This document shows, piece after piece, positions 1 through 12,494 of a DNA stretch of 64,000 nucleotides; position 1 is the stretch's first letter; each line of letters starts with the position of its first letter. The stretch is from positions 84,379 through 148,378 of the forward strand of contig BQKZ01000373.1 in assembly GCA_036244855.1 (NCBI GenBank), written 5' to 3'. The notes below the pieces were generated by a model. That model saw nothing but the letters and a program-made list of their open reading frames with translations. It did not search any database and was not told the origin of the DNA. A program made the translations under genes and the position numbers. This stretch comes from Temnopleurus reevesii. Its lineage: Eukaryota > Echinodermata > Echinoidea > Temnopleuroida > Temnopleuridae.

Positions 1-1280
1 TCTTCAATGACCTGATTTTTCCCACTCAAATAAAACAAGTAAATGTAACATTTTAGAGAAACGTAAAATACAATATGACAAATCATTTTAGATCTTCTTT
101 GACATTTCACTTTCTCCTATTATTATTTTCCACATGAAATAGCTCACAATATAAAAATGAATGAACAATGAACATTTTTGCCAATAAAGTAATGTTGTAT
201 GAATATTTCCCCTGCGATTGTTGAGCAAACTTTCCTAAATTGTTAAAAAGTCCATTCAAGAGCCAAATACATGTTTTCAATATGCATTTTATATTTGCAA
301 ATGACTAGAGGTGTGAAATACTGATTATCACACATGTCGTTAAGAGTGCCATACAAATGATAACATTATGAATTAAGTCGATCTTTCAAAATCTATTGAA
401 TTGCCTTATAAACATTATGAAAAAATGCTAAAAACGAACAATTATTATAGGGTTAAAACAAAAGCCCCGACTATTGCAAAAAAAAAGAAGGGAAAGGATG
501 GGTTAGAATTCGGCAAATCACAGAAGAATGAGGGGGAAACTAAGAGAAAGGAGAACGGACCACCTAAGTCTAGGAGAAAAAGCATCAACCAAGATTCGAC
601 TCGACAAGTACATGTAAACAGCAACGCGATATCCTCAAATTGTCTTTCTGCAATTAAAGGTGGAGTCGGTCTACACGAAAATATTTTGTCGCAAAATGGT
701 CTTAAAACGTAATTAGCTGATTAGCATCAAAGTTCTCTGTCGGGGTATAATAATGATAATGGCAAACTTGATCTGAACTTCCGACATTTTAAGTCACAAA
801 GTAAAATTTTAAAAGGAAGGGAAGTATCCCGCTCTTCCCAGAGTATGCCATCGAACTATGACTTTAAAATATGACGTATGGGGGATGCTGATGATGGGTT
901 ATTACCGTTGCTATCAGCAAACAGCTCAATAAATCAAACATCACTACTCTCGATCATCGACAGTTCAAAAGAAGCGAAAGAAATACCTCACCTTACTCCA
1001 AAATAATATATCTCCCAGACTGGTCGCATCCGACATCTTTGTTATCTTCTTTCTTTCTCCTTCGAACACTCCGCCTTCTATTTCACGTTCCATGTATACC
1101 TGTATACCCCCTGTATACTTTCACTATTGTCTTGATTCCCTTTTCTCAATCTTTCTAATTGTCTGTACACCAATCTTCGTGCAATAATTTCTAAATGTGC
1201 ATAATCTTCCTTAAGAAAAGTGATTTACATAGGGTGGTTTAATAATAGATATACATTTTATGCGATCATTAAACACAGAG
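1..1280. other. AT-rich flank, no supported gene
   Basis: No convincing exon or RNA gene is visible. A Lys/Asn-rich open frame at 401-712 on the plus strand lacks an ATG at its reported beginning, shows no recognisable domain and has no splice context, so it is not called as a gene. Confidence 0.5.
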
Positions 1281-1394
1281 GTTGCTCTTGACAACCAGGA
1301 AGCATATCCAATGCTTGCCCGACAAAGCAACAGGTAATGTATGCAAGCTGGATTCCAGGTATCATAGTTCAATAATTGTCTCTGTCCGGTTTAA
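1281..1394 (+). repeat. Dispersed repeat, copy A left part (interrupted)
   Basis: This stretch matches the repeat at 33234-33380: both contain a block close to GTAATGTATGCAAGCTG followed by GATTCCAGGTAT and TAGTTCAAT. The match resumes at 1815-1858 with AAGGAATACCACTTAAC and the CAAAAAACGTGCA block. The copy is therefore split by the 420-bp insertion at 1395-1814. The family was not identified. Confidence 0.7.
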
Positions 1395-1814
1395 AGGGTA
1401 TCCGAGGTTTAGGGATTTTTCTATAAAGATACAATTTGTTTATTACTAAGGTATATAAAATTAACCCCAAATACCTTTATCGGGTATGATATGGTTTGTC
1501 ATTGAAGGAGTTAGAAACGAATAAACCTCTCGTTCACGATCGAAGCACGGAACCTAACTCGGAGTTCGGCTCCGTGTGTGGCTTTTTTTAATGCGTGGGC
1601 GTTCTTTGTGTGCACGTGGGAGCTTCTAATCGTATAAATCTTCGTATAAGTCGTGTAAGTCGTCTTTTCATTTGTCATAAGAAATGTACACGTTCTTAAA
1701 TTCAATCTTTAAAAAACTAAATATCTTTTTTAATGTCTTGAAATGTTTAAGGGAGTTGGAATTATGTATTCCACTTACTTGCAAATTATCATTAATTTTG
1801 GCCTCGGATACCAT
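1395..1814. mobile_element. TTAA-flanked short inverted-repeat element (MITE)
   Basis: The element is 420 bp and begins AGGGTATCCGAGG; its other end, read in reverse complement, begins ATGGTATCCGAGG. TTAA flanks both sides (1391-1394 and 1815-1818). The host repeat is continuous at the matching point of its second copy (33234-33380), which shows that this is an insertion. TTAA duplication is the hallmark of piggyBac-type transposition, and the absence of a coding frame suggests a non-autonomous copy. Family assignment is inferred from the target site only. Confidence 0.75.
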
Positions 1815-1858
1815 TTAAGGAATACCACTTAACTATGTTTGTTGCCAAAAAACGTGCA
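1815..1858 (+). repeat. Dispersed repeat, copy A right part
   Basis: Continuation of the repeat at 1281-1394, aligned with 33340-33378 of the uninterrupted copy. Confidence 0.65.
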
Positions 1859-2715
1859 TAAAGTGGAATCCCTTTGTAAAGGGGCCTTTTCATGTAGACC
1901 TACAGACGTCGACAAATCCGGTGGGACGATATTCGTTATTCCCGAGACACGGTTGTCCGGCCGTCCTTAAATGAATTAAGGCTCGTTTTCTTCGAACATG
2001 GAAGTTATCAACAGTATTACACTTCAATTAATATCAAAGTCTGTTCGTATTCGGTTATCAAACCTCTAAAAATAGTTCTCGGATGAATGAAATCAACTGT
2101 AATGCTTAATTTTTGTTTTATTTCCATTTTCATATATTTTTTAATGGATTATGCTAACCCATCAATTATCTGAAAGGTTTAAAGGAATTATATAACCTTA
2201 TCTCTCATTATGATGACGATTTTTCTAAAGAGTGATTATTAATTCACATTTATACTGCACGCCTATTTAGAAATCAAATCAATGCAATGATAAGGAATTA
2301 GTTGGATCATGCTGTTGAATAACCAAAAAAAAAAAAGTATTCAGATTTCCTATACATCTCAGGCCGTTAATTACTGCACATTTTCACCGTCTCGAGCCAT
2401 TAAATTTACTTCTTCAATTCATCGTACGATCCCCGAGTAAGGCGTGATGGGAGGAGAAACCGGTGGTATTGTCTGCAGCGTGTGAGTTCGCATTCATTTT
2501 GTACGTTAAATGATGTTGTGTTGTGGGAGCGCGACGCCGTCGTCAGTTTTTATTTTCGAAAGTTAAGCCATTTCTTGGTCGATTTTATTCAAACAAACTA
2601 TAAAAATGCTCTGATTTGCTATTGAAAAAATGCATTATGGTAATAATTTTACTGCAGCACGCAAACTAATTAAATATCTGAAGCGCCATCTCTCCCGAAA
2701 CTAATCTATCGGTTT
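1859..2715. other. Intergenic, no gene seen
   Basis: AT-rich sequence with a short poly(A) run near 2325. No exon, RNA gene or clear repeat was recognised. Confidence 0.5.
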
Positions 2716-2979
2716 AACCATCGCGAGCAGTGAAAGTTACTTCATCACTGAACATACCTTATCCATCGCGAGCAGTGAAATTTACTCCATCACTGCACAT
2801 ACCTTAACCATCGCGAGCAGTGAAATTAATTTCATCACTGCACATACTTTAACCATCGCGAGCAGTGAAATTTACTTCATCACTGCACATACCTTAACCA
2901 TCGCGAGCAGTGAAATTTACTTCATCACTGCACATACCTTAACCATCGCGAACAGTGAAATTTACTTCATCACTGCACA
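2716..2979. repeat. 45-bp tandem satellite, six copies
   Basis: The unit starts with CCATCGCGAGCAGTGA at 2718, 2763, 2808, 2853, 2898 and 2943, an exact 45-bp spacing. Each unit contains the inverted pair GCAGTGA / TCACTGC about 11 bases apart, so each copy can form a small hairpin. Copies differ at only a few positions, suggesting recent expansion. 45 is divisible by three, but no frame is kept open through the array. Confidence 0.95.
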
Positions 2980-3960
2980 AGCAGTAACCTCGAGAGTCTG
3001 AATTGTTTATTTTACAACTAAAACAGTTTGCTTTAATAAATAAAGCGAACTCTTACATTTTAAATCTTAGAGACTTTTATTGTAAATCATGTAAAATTTA
3101 GGGATAAGAGATTGGAGTGAGTTTTGCAGATTTAGAAGAGATAAAAGATACTTATTACATGTCATATTTTATCATTTCCAACTTATTTAATTTATCTTTA
3201 ATATATATCTTTTCTTATGATATTGACTTATTCTATTATATTCTCATTGTAGACGCTTTGCGACGAGCGAAATGAAAAAAAAAATGCCAGCAATTTTAAA
3301 GATCTCGTCGTAAGTTGTGCTAAAGAAAATTGTCAAAGTGTGTATATTTGATTCGAAAGGAGATATAAAATAGAAGTTTAGAATATGTCATTCAGAGTTT
3401 CTAAAAAATTATGCGAATATTATTGATCAAAATACGAGCAGGATTGACGACCATTACAGAATATTATAGATGAGATTAATTGTCACGAAAATTCTGAGCA
3501 AAATAAGAAAATCCCTATTTTCATGCTTTCTTTCGGTACAAAATTCCACTTTCTAATCCGATACATATTTCGTAGCGGTTGGGGTCTCTGAAGATACAGC
3601 ATAATTAAAAATGGATTCCAGATGATTTCGACAGAGTTAACTTAAATATTTTCTTCTACGGCTCTGGCAAAGTATGTCGTGACTGGTTGACCTTAAAGCT
3701 GACCGCCATTTTCAAATACCGTGAGAAGCGTTTTGGTTTCGGCATGCTACATCGACTAAACATTGAAAGTAAAGCTTCTACAGGTTATTCACTTTTACCT
3801 GACAATCGAGGACAAATGAAAGGGGATTTTACGATAGACCCCATCACACTTCCTCTCGCTACTTTTAAGCTAGAATATTCATAGCACGATTGCTTTCCAA
3901 GTCAAGAAAATCAGTTTTATTGTTTTTACTTTTAACGAAATACTATCTAGCATGTATCGG
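2980..3960. other. Intergenic, no gene seen
   Basis: AT-rich. Short open frames on either strand around 3687-4085 show no domain and no coding-like codon use. Confidence 0.5.
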
Positions 3961-4090
3961 ACGAAAATGTCGTGGAAACACAATGACCCAAGAAGACTAT
4001 CATCGTCTTTGTACCAGAAGGCCGTGAATTCGAATCTCATATGGTTGAGCTGAAGCTCATTTGAGCTGATGGCTCTTTTTTCCATGTCTT
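3961..4090 (+). repeat. Possible tRNA-derived SINE remnant
   Basis: GAATTCGAATCTC near 4026-4038 resembles an RNA polymerase III B box (GGTTCGANTCC) and is preceded by a tRNA-like ATCGTCTTTGTACCAGAAGG stretch. The A-box part is badly degraded. Confidence 0.35.
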
Positions 4091-5830
4091 GTTAGGTCCT
4101 GGGGAGCAAATTTTTATCTTATGACTGTTTTTTGCTTGTCAGCTCCTCGACTGATTTATAAAAGGTGCATAAAAATATTCGTATAGGAAACTTTATGGTA
4201 ACGATTATGAAGAATAGAAAAAGAATATCAATAAGGCGATGATGAGATAATAACAATAATAATGATTTATAATTATACTGTTAATCATGCTGTTAATAAT
4301 AATCATGATGATAAATGATAGTAACAAAATTATCTAACAACATTCGTGTTTGGTTTATCCGTTTTACTCTTGATTTTTATCATGTTTTGTTTAATAAATT
4401 CATTTTTTTTTGGTTTGCTTGACCAAATGTTTTTTTTTATATAGAATAGAAACATAGCATATATAACCATGACAAATGGAATGATTTATTTCCGTAAAAT
4501 TCGTTGGAACCCATTCTTGTTTTTCCTTTGTATTGTTCTAGAGTTTAATCTAAAGTGATTTGAGTAAAACGCAATTGTGGTGTTTACACATTTCAAATAA
4601 CGAAGCAAAACGGCTATTGTATGGTGTCATACTTAATTCTTCGGGAGGTGTAAAATTTATCCAATAATTTGCCCAAATGAAAAGATACCATAAATCAAAG
4701 GTGAAAGTCAAATATAGAAACTGATATCCTCTTTACAATTGAACACGGAAGATAGAATTCCAGACAAGATAAGAATTGATATTTATTGACTTGTTGATGT
4801 TGCAATAAACCGACACCTTCTTGTAAAGCATGAACCGAAAACGGATAAGCTTTCTGCTTTGTGAAATATGAGTTTTTGTGGTCACGGGCTTGTGCAATGA
4901 GAATCCGTGGGTGTTTTACATCACCGGGGGACACTTAAAGGTATTTTATTATTTGCATTCTTCCCACAACAGTACACATTTACTTTCAACAAATCAAGAA
5001 AGATGCGCAAAAGTGTCAAAACTATTGAATTATTGTGTTTCTAAACGTGTTAAAAACGACTTTTACTTGGTGATCTTTGATAGCGCGAAATGTGCTCACA
5101 AACACGGGCACTCAAGCTCGAGTTACACAGGGGGACGGACCGTGTATATTCTCTAAACCACAACCATGATCAATCATATAAATGGGTATTAAACGGACAA
5201 GATGGGTCTATCTTTCACGATTATTTCCGAGTTTATGATTATTTTAGTTCAAATAAATTAGAAGGATGAGAAGACAGGAGACAGCAGGGTAGATACTAAT
5301 GCGTTACAGCTGTATTCTTAAGACGGACGTAGTTTAAAGCTCGCCTTTTGGTAGGGAAGTAGGAGGGGCTTATGAAAAATGGTATTTAACAAAAATCGAA
5401 AAAGAACACGGTGATTTCGACAGATGACAGCTAGAATCATTGAAAATGTGAAAAACTAAGGAATCATAAAAAAAAACAGCAACATAAAAGTAAATATATA
5501 ATAAATAGCGAAAAATAATAATAGATCTGTTAGATGTTAAGTATTCATATGTTTTGAAAAGGTATGTATCTTTCTATTTACTTTTCAGTGCATACTTTTC
5601 AAAGCATAAAGCTCTTTAGTGTTCTTTGAGTTTTTCTGCGAGAGTCATGGCAGTTGGATGGAGCCATACTTTATACCAGGGATTGGTTTTAGCTCCTGTC
5701 AACATTGATATGACGAGTAAAAAATAAGAAACGGAAAAACATGGTAAAATATACAACAAACAAAAATGCGTCGGAGCTTGTTTTAATGAAAATGAAAAAC
5801 TCCTAAAAACCTAGAAATTCTCTCTGTTGA
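4091..5830. other. Intergenic, no gene seen
   Basis: AT-rich with scattered homopolymer runs. No exon or RNA gene is supported. Confidence 0.5.
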
Positions 5831-5852
5831 GAAAGAGAGAGCGAAAGAGAAA

Positions 5853-5888
<36 letters not shown>
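5831..5888. repeat. (GA)n microsatellite
   Basis: Imperfect GA/GAAA tract becoming pure GA at about 5858-5887. Confidence 0.95.
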
Positions 5889-5892
<4 letters not shown>

Positions 5893-8800
5893 GGCGGGTA
5901 GATAAATCAGGATAAAGAGAGATATTATTCTTTGTATTTTCGATATTTGTAGTCAACAAACTCGTCTGAGGCTTACATGAAATATAAAGTGTTTATTGGC
6001 ATCACCTGGTGTGCGTATGCATGCATACATGTGTTTGTATGTGTGTTTAATTTGGACGAGATACAGAGAGACAAATACAGAGACGTATTTTTCTGTCAGA
6101 GTTCAATGGATACTAAAATATATATTCATTTCCTGCTGGTTTTTGTGGCTCGGACAGGTGGAAGATTCCTAATAAGTGATAAGAGCGAAATAAATTAGCA
6201 ATTAAACCGAACAATAAAAAAGTATCATCGAGAATAATTGCTCACTGATCCTGAGATATCTTCTCTCCACCCTCTTTCAAATGCCGTTCTGATCAAGCAG
6301 ACGATCGCTCAGGTGAAGGTCATTTTGCGCGCCAATATTCCACCTGTATGTCGGTGCAATTTGCAATATAAATTGATGCTGTCATTTTCGTGATCTCGAT
6401 GTTTATTACTTTATATTTCAGCAGGCATTCCACCCTCAGGCTAATAATTCAGGAATGCTGAATTAATTTATTTCGACTTTTTCATGTTTCTCTCGCTACC
6501 TCTTTCATTCGACCACACCATCTCTTTCCACCGTTCCCTAATTCAATTTTTGCGACGGCTCTCTTTAAGTTTTTTTCTTGCCTTACTTTAAATCAATCTT
6601 ATTTTTTTCGTTTTTTCATTTCCGAAAAAAATATGAAAAGAACAATGACACAATCAGTCTCTTTACACTTTCCTTCAAAATGTTTCCCTAGCAAAAAAAA
6701 GAAATACAAATTAGCATTTGTGTAAACAGTTAATCACACTTTTCAATGTTTCGAGGTGCCAAAAATGCGAAAATCAATTTGGCACTTGTTTCTATTAGAT
6801 AAACACGTGTTTAACGTCGAATCCCAATTCATTTCATTTCAATTCTTGGAAATATCATATTCATAACATCTAGTTGACGTAACAAATATGCTTATAATTC
6901 AAAATAACGAAAGGGAAAAAAAAAACCTCGCTTGACAGACCTTCCCGCATGTAAACGAAGAGTTCACGCCCTAGTTTATAAGAAGGTGAAATTACATTTT
7001 GCGAGGGTTTGTTATTTGCCTAGAGGGGACGTTGAAGACTCAAGAACCTTTCCATGAATTTGGGTGGTAGGCTACCTTATAATTGTTGGAAAATTGTTGG
7101 AGTAAAACCTGTTTATCCCTTCATTGATAACACTTTGATAAACACTGGTTTTATGAACCACCAATTGGTGTTATATGAACAGTGTTATGAACAGCCTACT
7201 GGCTGATATGAACACATGATGCAATGTTATATCATTTTTGTACGTGATTCACTGAAAATTGTAGTTGGATATTGCGTAAGTGCATAGAATTAAATCAAAA
7301 TAAGTTCATTTTGTGGATTATTTGTTCAGGAATTACCGACTTTGGATCCGTATGTCTGACTTCGACTCCATGCAATCCTTTTAAAATGCACGTGAGTTCT
7401 TTTCGTTCCGTTTTTCCACTATGTGAACTAGTCTACCTATAAGTCTTTTTTCCCCATTTATCATGACAATCGATCAGTTCTTATAATTCAATATTATTAC
7501 ATACTTTGTTGTTGTTTTTACATTTATTGCTAGCATAAGTCCTCGACAAAACATAAAAAACATCTAATTGAACAAAAATGAACATGATTTTACAGCAACT
7601 AATTTATTAAACTGTAAGTCGAAGAAACGCAATTTGGTTCCTTGGTCGTCTTTGATCTCTAATACCTTGGGTAAAACTTAATTAAGAATGCTTTTACGTC
7701 ATGCAAATTCAAGAATATATACTAAACTTTCATTCCATTTATAAGATTTTGTGATTTCATAAACATTTGTGAAAATATTGGATATTAAATGGGCAATTTA
7801 ATTCCATGGAAAACAACGCAATTCTGGCCATATCAGTAATAACAATAAGTGATTATAGAAATAGAACATTAGGATTCGCGAGAGTAACTTGTTTCCGTAG
7901 CTTTCGATTAGAGGTTAGAAGAGCATCAAATTCTTTTTCGTACCCACGACTATTTAGGTGACCAGATCGAAGCTAGAATGATTAAAAACCACTTTGCATA
8001 TGAAAAATATTCTAAAGCACTTCAGAATAATTGACACATGGTAATACATTATATCACTAATTGTTGAATCCAAGGAGCGCCATACAGAGGTGTTGTGAAA
8101 ATAACAAGAATGGTAACATTTCATATAAACTAATTAAAATTATTGTTTTATGAGCTTGAGATCCAAAGATATGAGTGAATTTAAGCAGGCATCTTTCAAG
8201 CCCCATAAATACCTTTATTTCGTTCAACCTCATCCTCTCACCCCATGCAAGCAATATTTGTTATGATATTTCATTTAGAACAACATCTACGATCGTACCG
8301 CCTTCCATCTCACACTGGAACATGTGCTTCGACAGCAGATTATTTCCTTTTCAGAAAGAAAGAGAAGAAGAAAGAGATGAGCAATAAGACAAGGTGATTA
8401 TTTATCCATCTAATATTTCATAAAGCACTACCGGATCTTCGTTCAAGCCCACCAAAGCATGGCTATATCAATTAGAGGAGTAACGTCATTCACAGGAAAT
8501 CGAGGTGTTTTTTTTCTGATCATCCGTTGGGGGCGCGCAAGCCTAATTTTTGTACGGGGCTGCATTTCACTTGCACGGGGATTTTTTTTTAATGAATTAA
8601 ATGGGTTTGCTCCTCTCGTTCCTCATTTCAAACATCTGCAACAAATATTTAGCTTTAATCAGATGGGGTGTGTCAGAGTCCCCGATTCTCCAACATTGCC
8701 CCAAAAAATATATAATTCTTCTTATCACACATTCACAGCGATATTAATGATATTGATTAATTGATATTTCCAATCTCTACAGTGTCAACTATAGAGGTAA

Positions 8801-9986
8801 TATTTGTAAAATTACAGAAACTGTGACAAAATTCACGCACAATTATTAAAGATCTATTCCGTAAATATCCATCATTATGAATTATTAATTATATTATTAT
8901 TCCCAGATAATCATTCAGTAACTTTCATCAATTCTCATCATGATTATCATTAATCTTTTTTTTCATCATAAAAGTAGGGTTCACACTTAAAGCCGAAACC
9001 TCGAGGTTTCAGAAACTAGTTCTATATGGAAGCTTATACGTGCAGCGCGAAAGCGACTTGTTAGAACTCGCCCACATACAGAGAACTCAAAGGAGTTTTT
9101 GGGGAGTAAATCGAAATCTCAGAATAGGGAGTTACTTTTTACACCCTTTAGGGAGTAAAAGTTGGGAAAAAGCAAGGGTGTAATATTGTGGGAGTAATTT
9201 CACCCCTCAATCTATTTGGTTGAGTTCTGATTGGTCAATTAAATGTAAATCTGCCACTATAGCGAGAAGGTGAAAGTGTGACTTGCACAAACTCGTCTTG
9301 GCGATTTGTTTTAGAAGAGAAGGCGAGAAGGCGATTTGTAAAAACCCATCCTCGCGCTGTACATAATTATAAGCCTTCGTAGGACTCGTAGTTTATGAAA
9401 TCTTAAATGTAAAAGTAAAAGTGGTGCCAACGTTGTTTTAATAACCAATTTGCATTTTCACAATGACTCGAGCAAACAAAATACAATGTCCTTCTTCATT
9501 TTTTTGTTAAACAATATTTTGCAACTGTGATTTTACGCGAAGCATTGGACTTCTCTGAATCCATTTAGCAACAAAACCACTTTATTTGAACCGGACGTGA
9601 AGTCCACTTCGTGAACGTGGAGGTGTGAACGCTCACAAACTGGCATTTGGAACTGGTTTGTTCNGACTATACACTCTCATAGGAGCCTATCAAAATGGAG
9701 GTGCACACTATTTGCATTTATTTAGTTGATTGTCACTATATTTCCCCATTTAATTTGCCTGCATTATTGAGATAGCCTAATATTATTAGTAATAAATGTT
9801 AGGTATAAACATTAAAACTACTGTTTCTAGCGCATTTTGTTTTGAGATATTGTTTAACATTGCAGCTGCATAATTGAAATAATTCTCAAACAGCTGTCTG
9901 TCTTATCTTATTATATTCAGATAGATGAAATAATCAACAAAGGATGCAAAAATGAAGAAAATAAATGGAATTAAAGCGTCAGTCTT
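5889..9986. other. Intergenic, no gene seen
   Basis: About 4 kb of AT-rich DNA. The only ambiguous base outside the two gaps is at 9664. Short open frames at 8057-8764 are low-complexity or unlike known proteins. A weak GTTCACAC / GTGTGAAC pair near 8986 and 9622 could be the ends of an old element but was too short to call. Confidence 0.45.
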
Positions 9987-10215
9987 GCTATTGGACCAAG
10001 TGGCAATTGGACCAATTGGCAATTGGACGGACTGGCAATTGGACCAACTGGCTATTGGACCAACTGGCCATGGGACGAAATGGCTATTGGACAAATTGGT
10101 TATTGGACAAAGCGGCAATTGGACGAAGTGTTTATTGGACGAAATGTTTATAGACCAAGTAATATTGGACGAAGCGCGTCTGGACGAAACGGTCATTCGA
10201 CGAGATGGTAATGGA
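9987..10215. repeat. 16-bp minisatellite (GGCAATTGGACCAAnT-like)
   Basis: At least a dozen units of 16 bp share the core ATTGGAC. Examples are GGCAATTGGACCAACT, GGCTATTGGACCAACT and GGCAATTGGACGAAGT. Units diverge toward the right end (GTTTATTGGACGAAAT, then GTTTATAGACCAAGTA). Because 16 is not a multiple of three, all three plus frames and the minus strand show look-alike repetitive peptides, which are artefacts of the array and not genes. Confidence 0.95.
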
Positions 10216-10231
10216 CCTACTGGCAATTTAC

Positions 10232-10271
10232 CAATCGTGTTGCTTCCGGGGTCCTATGTGACCGGGGCTTT
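10232..10271. repeat. Half copy of the CCCCGGTCACAT fold-back family
   Basis: Contains GTTGCTTCCGGGGTCCTATG followed by TGACCGGGGCTTTAA, matching one arm of the elements at 25615-25747 and 30542-30672. The opposite arm is not found; the 16-bp minisatellite sits where it would be. Confidence 0.75.
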
Positions 10272-11844
10272 AACGAAATCCTCTTTTAACAAAGAGATGT
10301 GAACGGGGTTTATTATACGCTCTTCAGATCCGTTTTGCCGAAACTTGAAGAGGAAAATGAAATTCCAAAAGTAACAGTTTCAAAGTGCATGAACTTTATC
10401 TTTTTCCCCTGCGGTAATTTCCATTTTTCGACGATAGTGGTAATCCTTTCAACATAAAGAAACAAGAAAGGTGGATTTCATCTTGCGTGTATTATGATTG
10501 TAATCGTTTTGACGTATCAGTATTTTGCGTCTTTTTATCATTGTTCAGTCAGCTATTATGGCCCGCAAATTGACTCTTGAAAGACCACAAAACCATACAA
10601 TGGATCCGATTCTAAACCAGAAAGAAATATTCTCGTTACCCTTCATGAATTAAAGCGCAATTATAATCCGATATGCGAGCTTTTTTGTTCAAATGACTCA
10701 TTGAATAGCTATTGACCCCTATGTGATTGAAGTGTTTTCAATGCTATTGCCTGGATGGAGTGGATGGGGAGGGGTGGGTAAGGGAAAGAGGGGTGGGGCA
10801 AAACGATCCTGTGGGCTGGAACTGGAGAGCAATATGACCGGAAGACTTGAATCTGTTCAATCTAAGCGGTTTGAGGTGTAAATGGATCATAGGAGATGGA
10901 AATGATAAACTAGATATATTTCAATAGGGATGGATACCTATTGACAAGAAAAGAAACTGACGAATTCGACAAAATAAAGTTGTTTTCTTGTTCTCAAGTA
11001 ACGAATTTCATTGACATGACAGAAATCGGTGGTAAACGTGAGTGCACAAAAGTTTATCAATTAATTACGTCACAATCAACGTTTTCTCTCGCATGAAAAA
11101 GTATATCGTGCGAGTGCTGGACATTTGATCACCATGGACTAATTGATTTCAAGCAATGTACTTGTGAATGAGGTTAGGAAGAAACGGATCGTGTTGAACA
11201 TACTTCTTAAATCATTACTTCATGGTCATGTTGTTTAGACAGAATCAACGACCCGAATAATGTATAGTTACATGAGATGATGTCGGAAGTAGCGAAGATC
11301 ATGAAAATAACCAAAAATAAGGAGAATGAAAAGATCGAAAGAGGACGTTTGACATCATTTAAGGGGCAATAAAGAATGTATGATTATTCGTTTTTTGTCT
11401 ATATACGAAATTAATTATGACGCATTAAGAATGCTATTTCTGCGGAATCGATATTTATTTTCGTTAGAATCATTTGCAAAGATGATGCGAGGAGATGAGG
11501 AGATATTGGTTTGTATAAAAACCATATTTTTTTAGTCCTCGACATGCCAGGGGAAAGAAAAGCAACAATATAAAAAAAATAAAAAAAAGTTGCATATTGA
11601 TTCATTTCAATATATTATCCTTTATAATATCCTATTATATATAATTCAATATATTTCTTCTTTGGTCGATTGGGAGGGGGTGGAGGGTATTGGACTATTC
11701 CTAATTAATTCGCCCCATTTTTCTTGGGGGTGGCAAGTTAGCGTGTTTGGAAGCCGGGTAAGACTCTCTCGCTCCCCAACCCCATAATCAGGGGCATGAC
11801 GGAGATCAGAGAGAAAGCGTCGATCGTTAAATATGTTTTGTTAG
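10272..11844. other. Intergenic with a G-rich tract
   Basis: No gene seen. A G-rich run at 10766-10798 has at least four G-tracts of three or four separated by short loops. The rest is AT-rich. Confidence 0.5.
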
Positions 11845-12494
11845 GGTGCTGTCACATTAATTCGCGCATCATATTAATTCGTACATTTTATGAATTTCTA
11901 CAAAATCGATGAAATATTGCAAATCTAACATCACCATCGTAAAGAGCGTTGTTTATTTGCCTAAATTGGAAATTTTCTTAGCAAAAGGACCAAAAACAAT
12001 GAAAATATTGCCAAAAGATCGGCAGATTTGCTTGCATTTGCAGAAAAACACGGGTCTCGCGACACTGAAGTGAATCCTTCCAATTTTCAGACAGAAATCA
12101 TCAAATTTGTAAGTAAGCAGACATACCATTCGATTCCTTGATATTTTGTGGTCAAGCTACTGTAAATTTTGCATCTTAGATGGAAGCAATTTTATGGTAA
12201 ATCTTGTTCAAAACGGGGCCTGCGAATTAATATGACACAGTTTGTTGACAATTCTCGCCATTTTCCAGCATGGAGCGATGCGATCGTTTCGTCAATCGAA
12301 TTTTGATATCGCGATATCTCCGTGATTCTTTCGTGGATTAATTTTATTTTTGGAAATATTTGAAGCCTAAAATATCTAGTTTCATTTCATGCCAGTATTT
12401 TAGAAAATAATTTTGTATTTTACAAGATATATTTTGCTAAGTACCACGATCCAAAAATGCTTTAGAAAAGTATACGAATTAATGTGACACCATC
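11845..12494. mobile_element. 650-bp terminal inverted repeat element
   Basis: The left end is GGTGCTGTCACATTAATTCG. The right end, read in reverse complement, is GATGGTGTCACATTAATTCG, a near-identical 20-bp pair. TTAATTCG also recurs just inside the left end. No transposase frame is present, so this is a non-autonomous element of unknown superfamily. Confidence 0.75.

Noticed and set aside
8984..9640. Possible TIR element with GTTCACAC ends
   Set aside because: Inverted ends of only about eight bases and no target duplication; too weak.
9903..10302. Four overlapping frames with repeating peptides
   Set aside because: All derive from the 16-bp minisatellite, which rotates through three frames.
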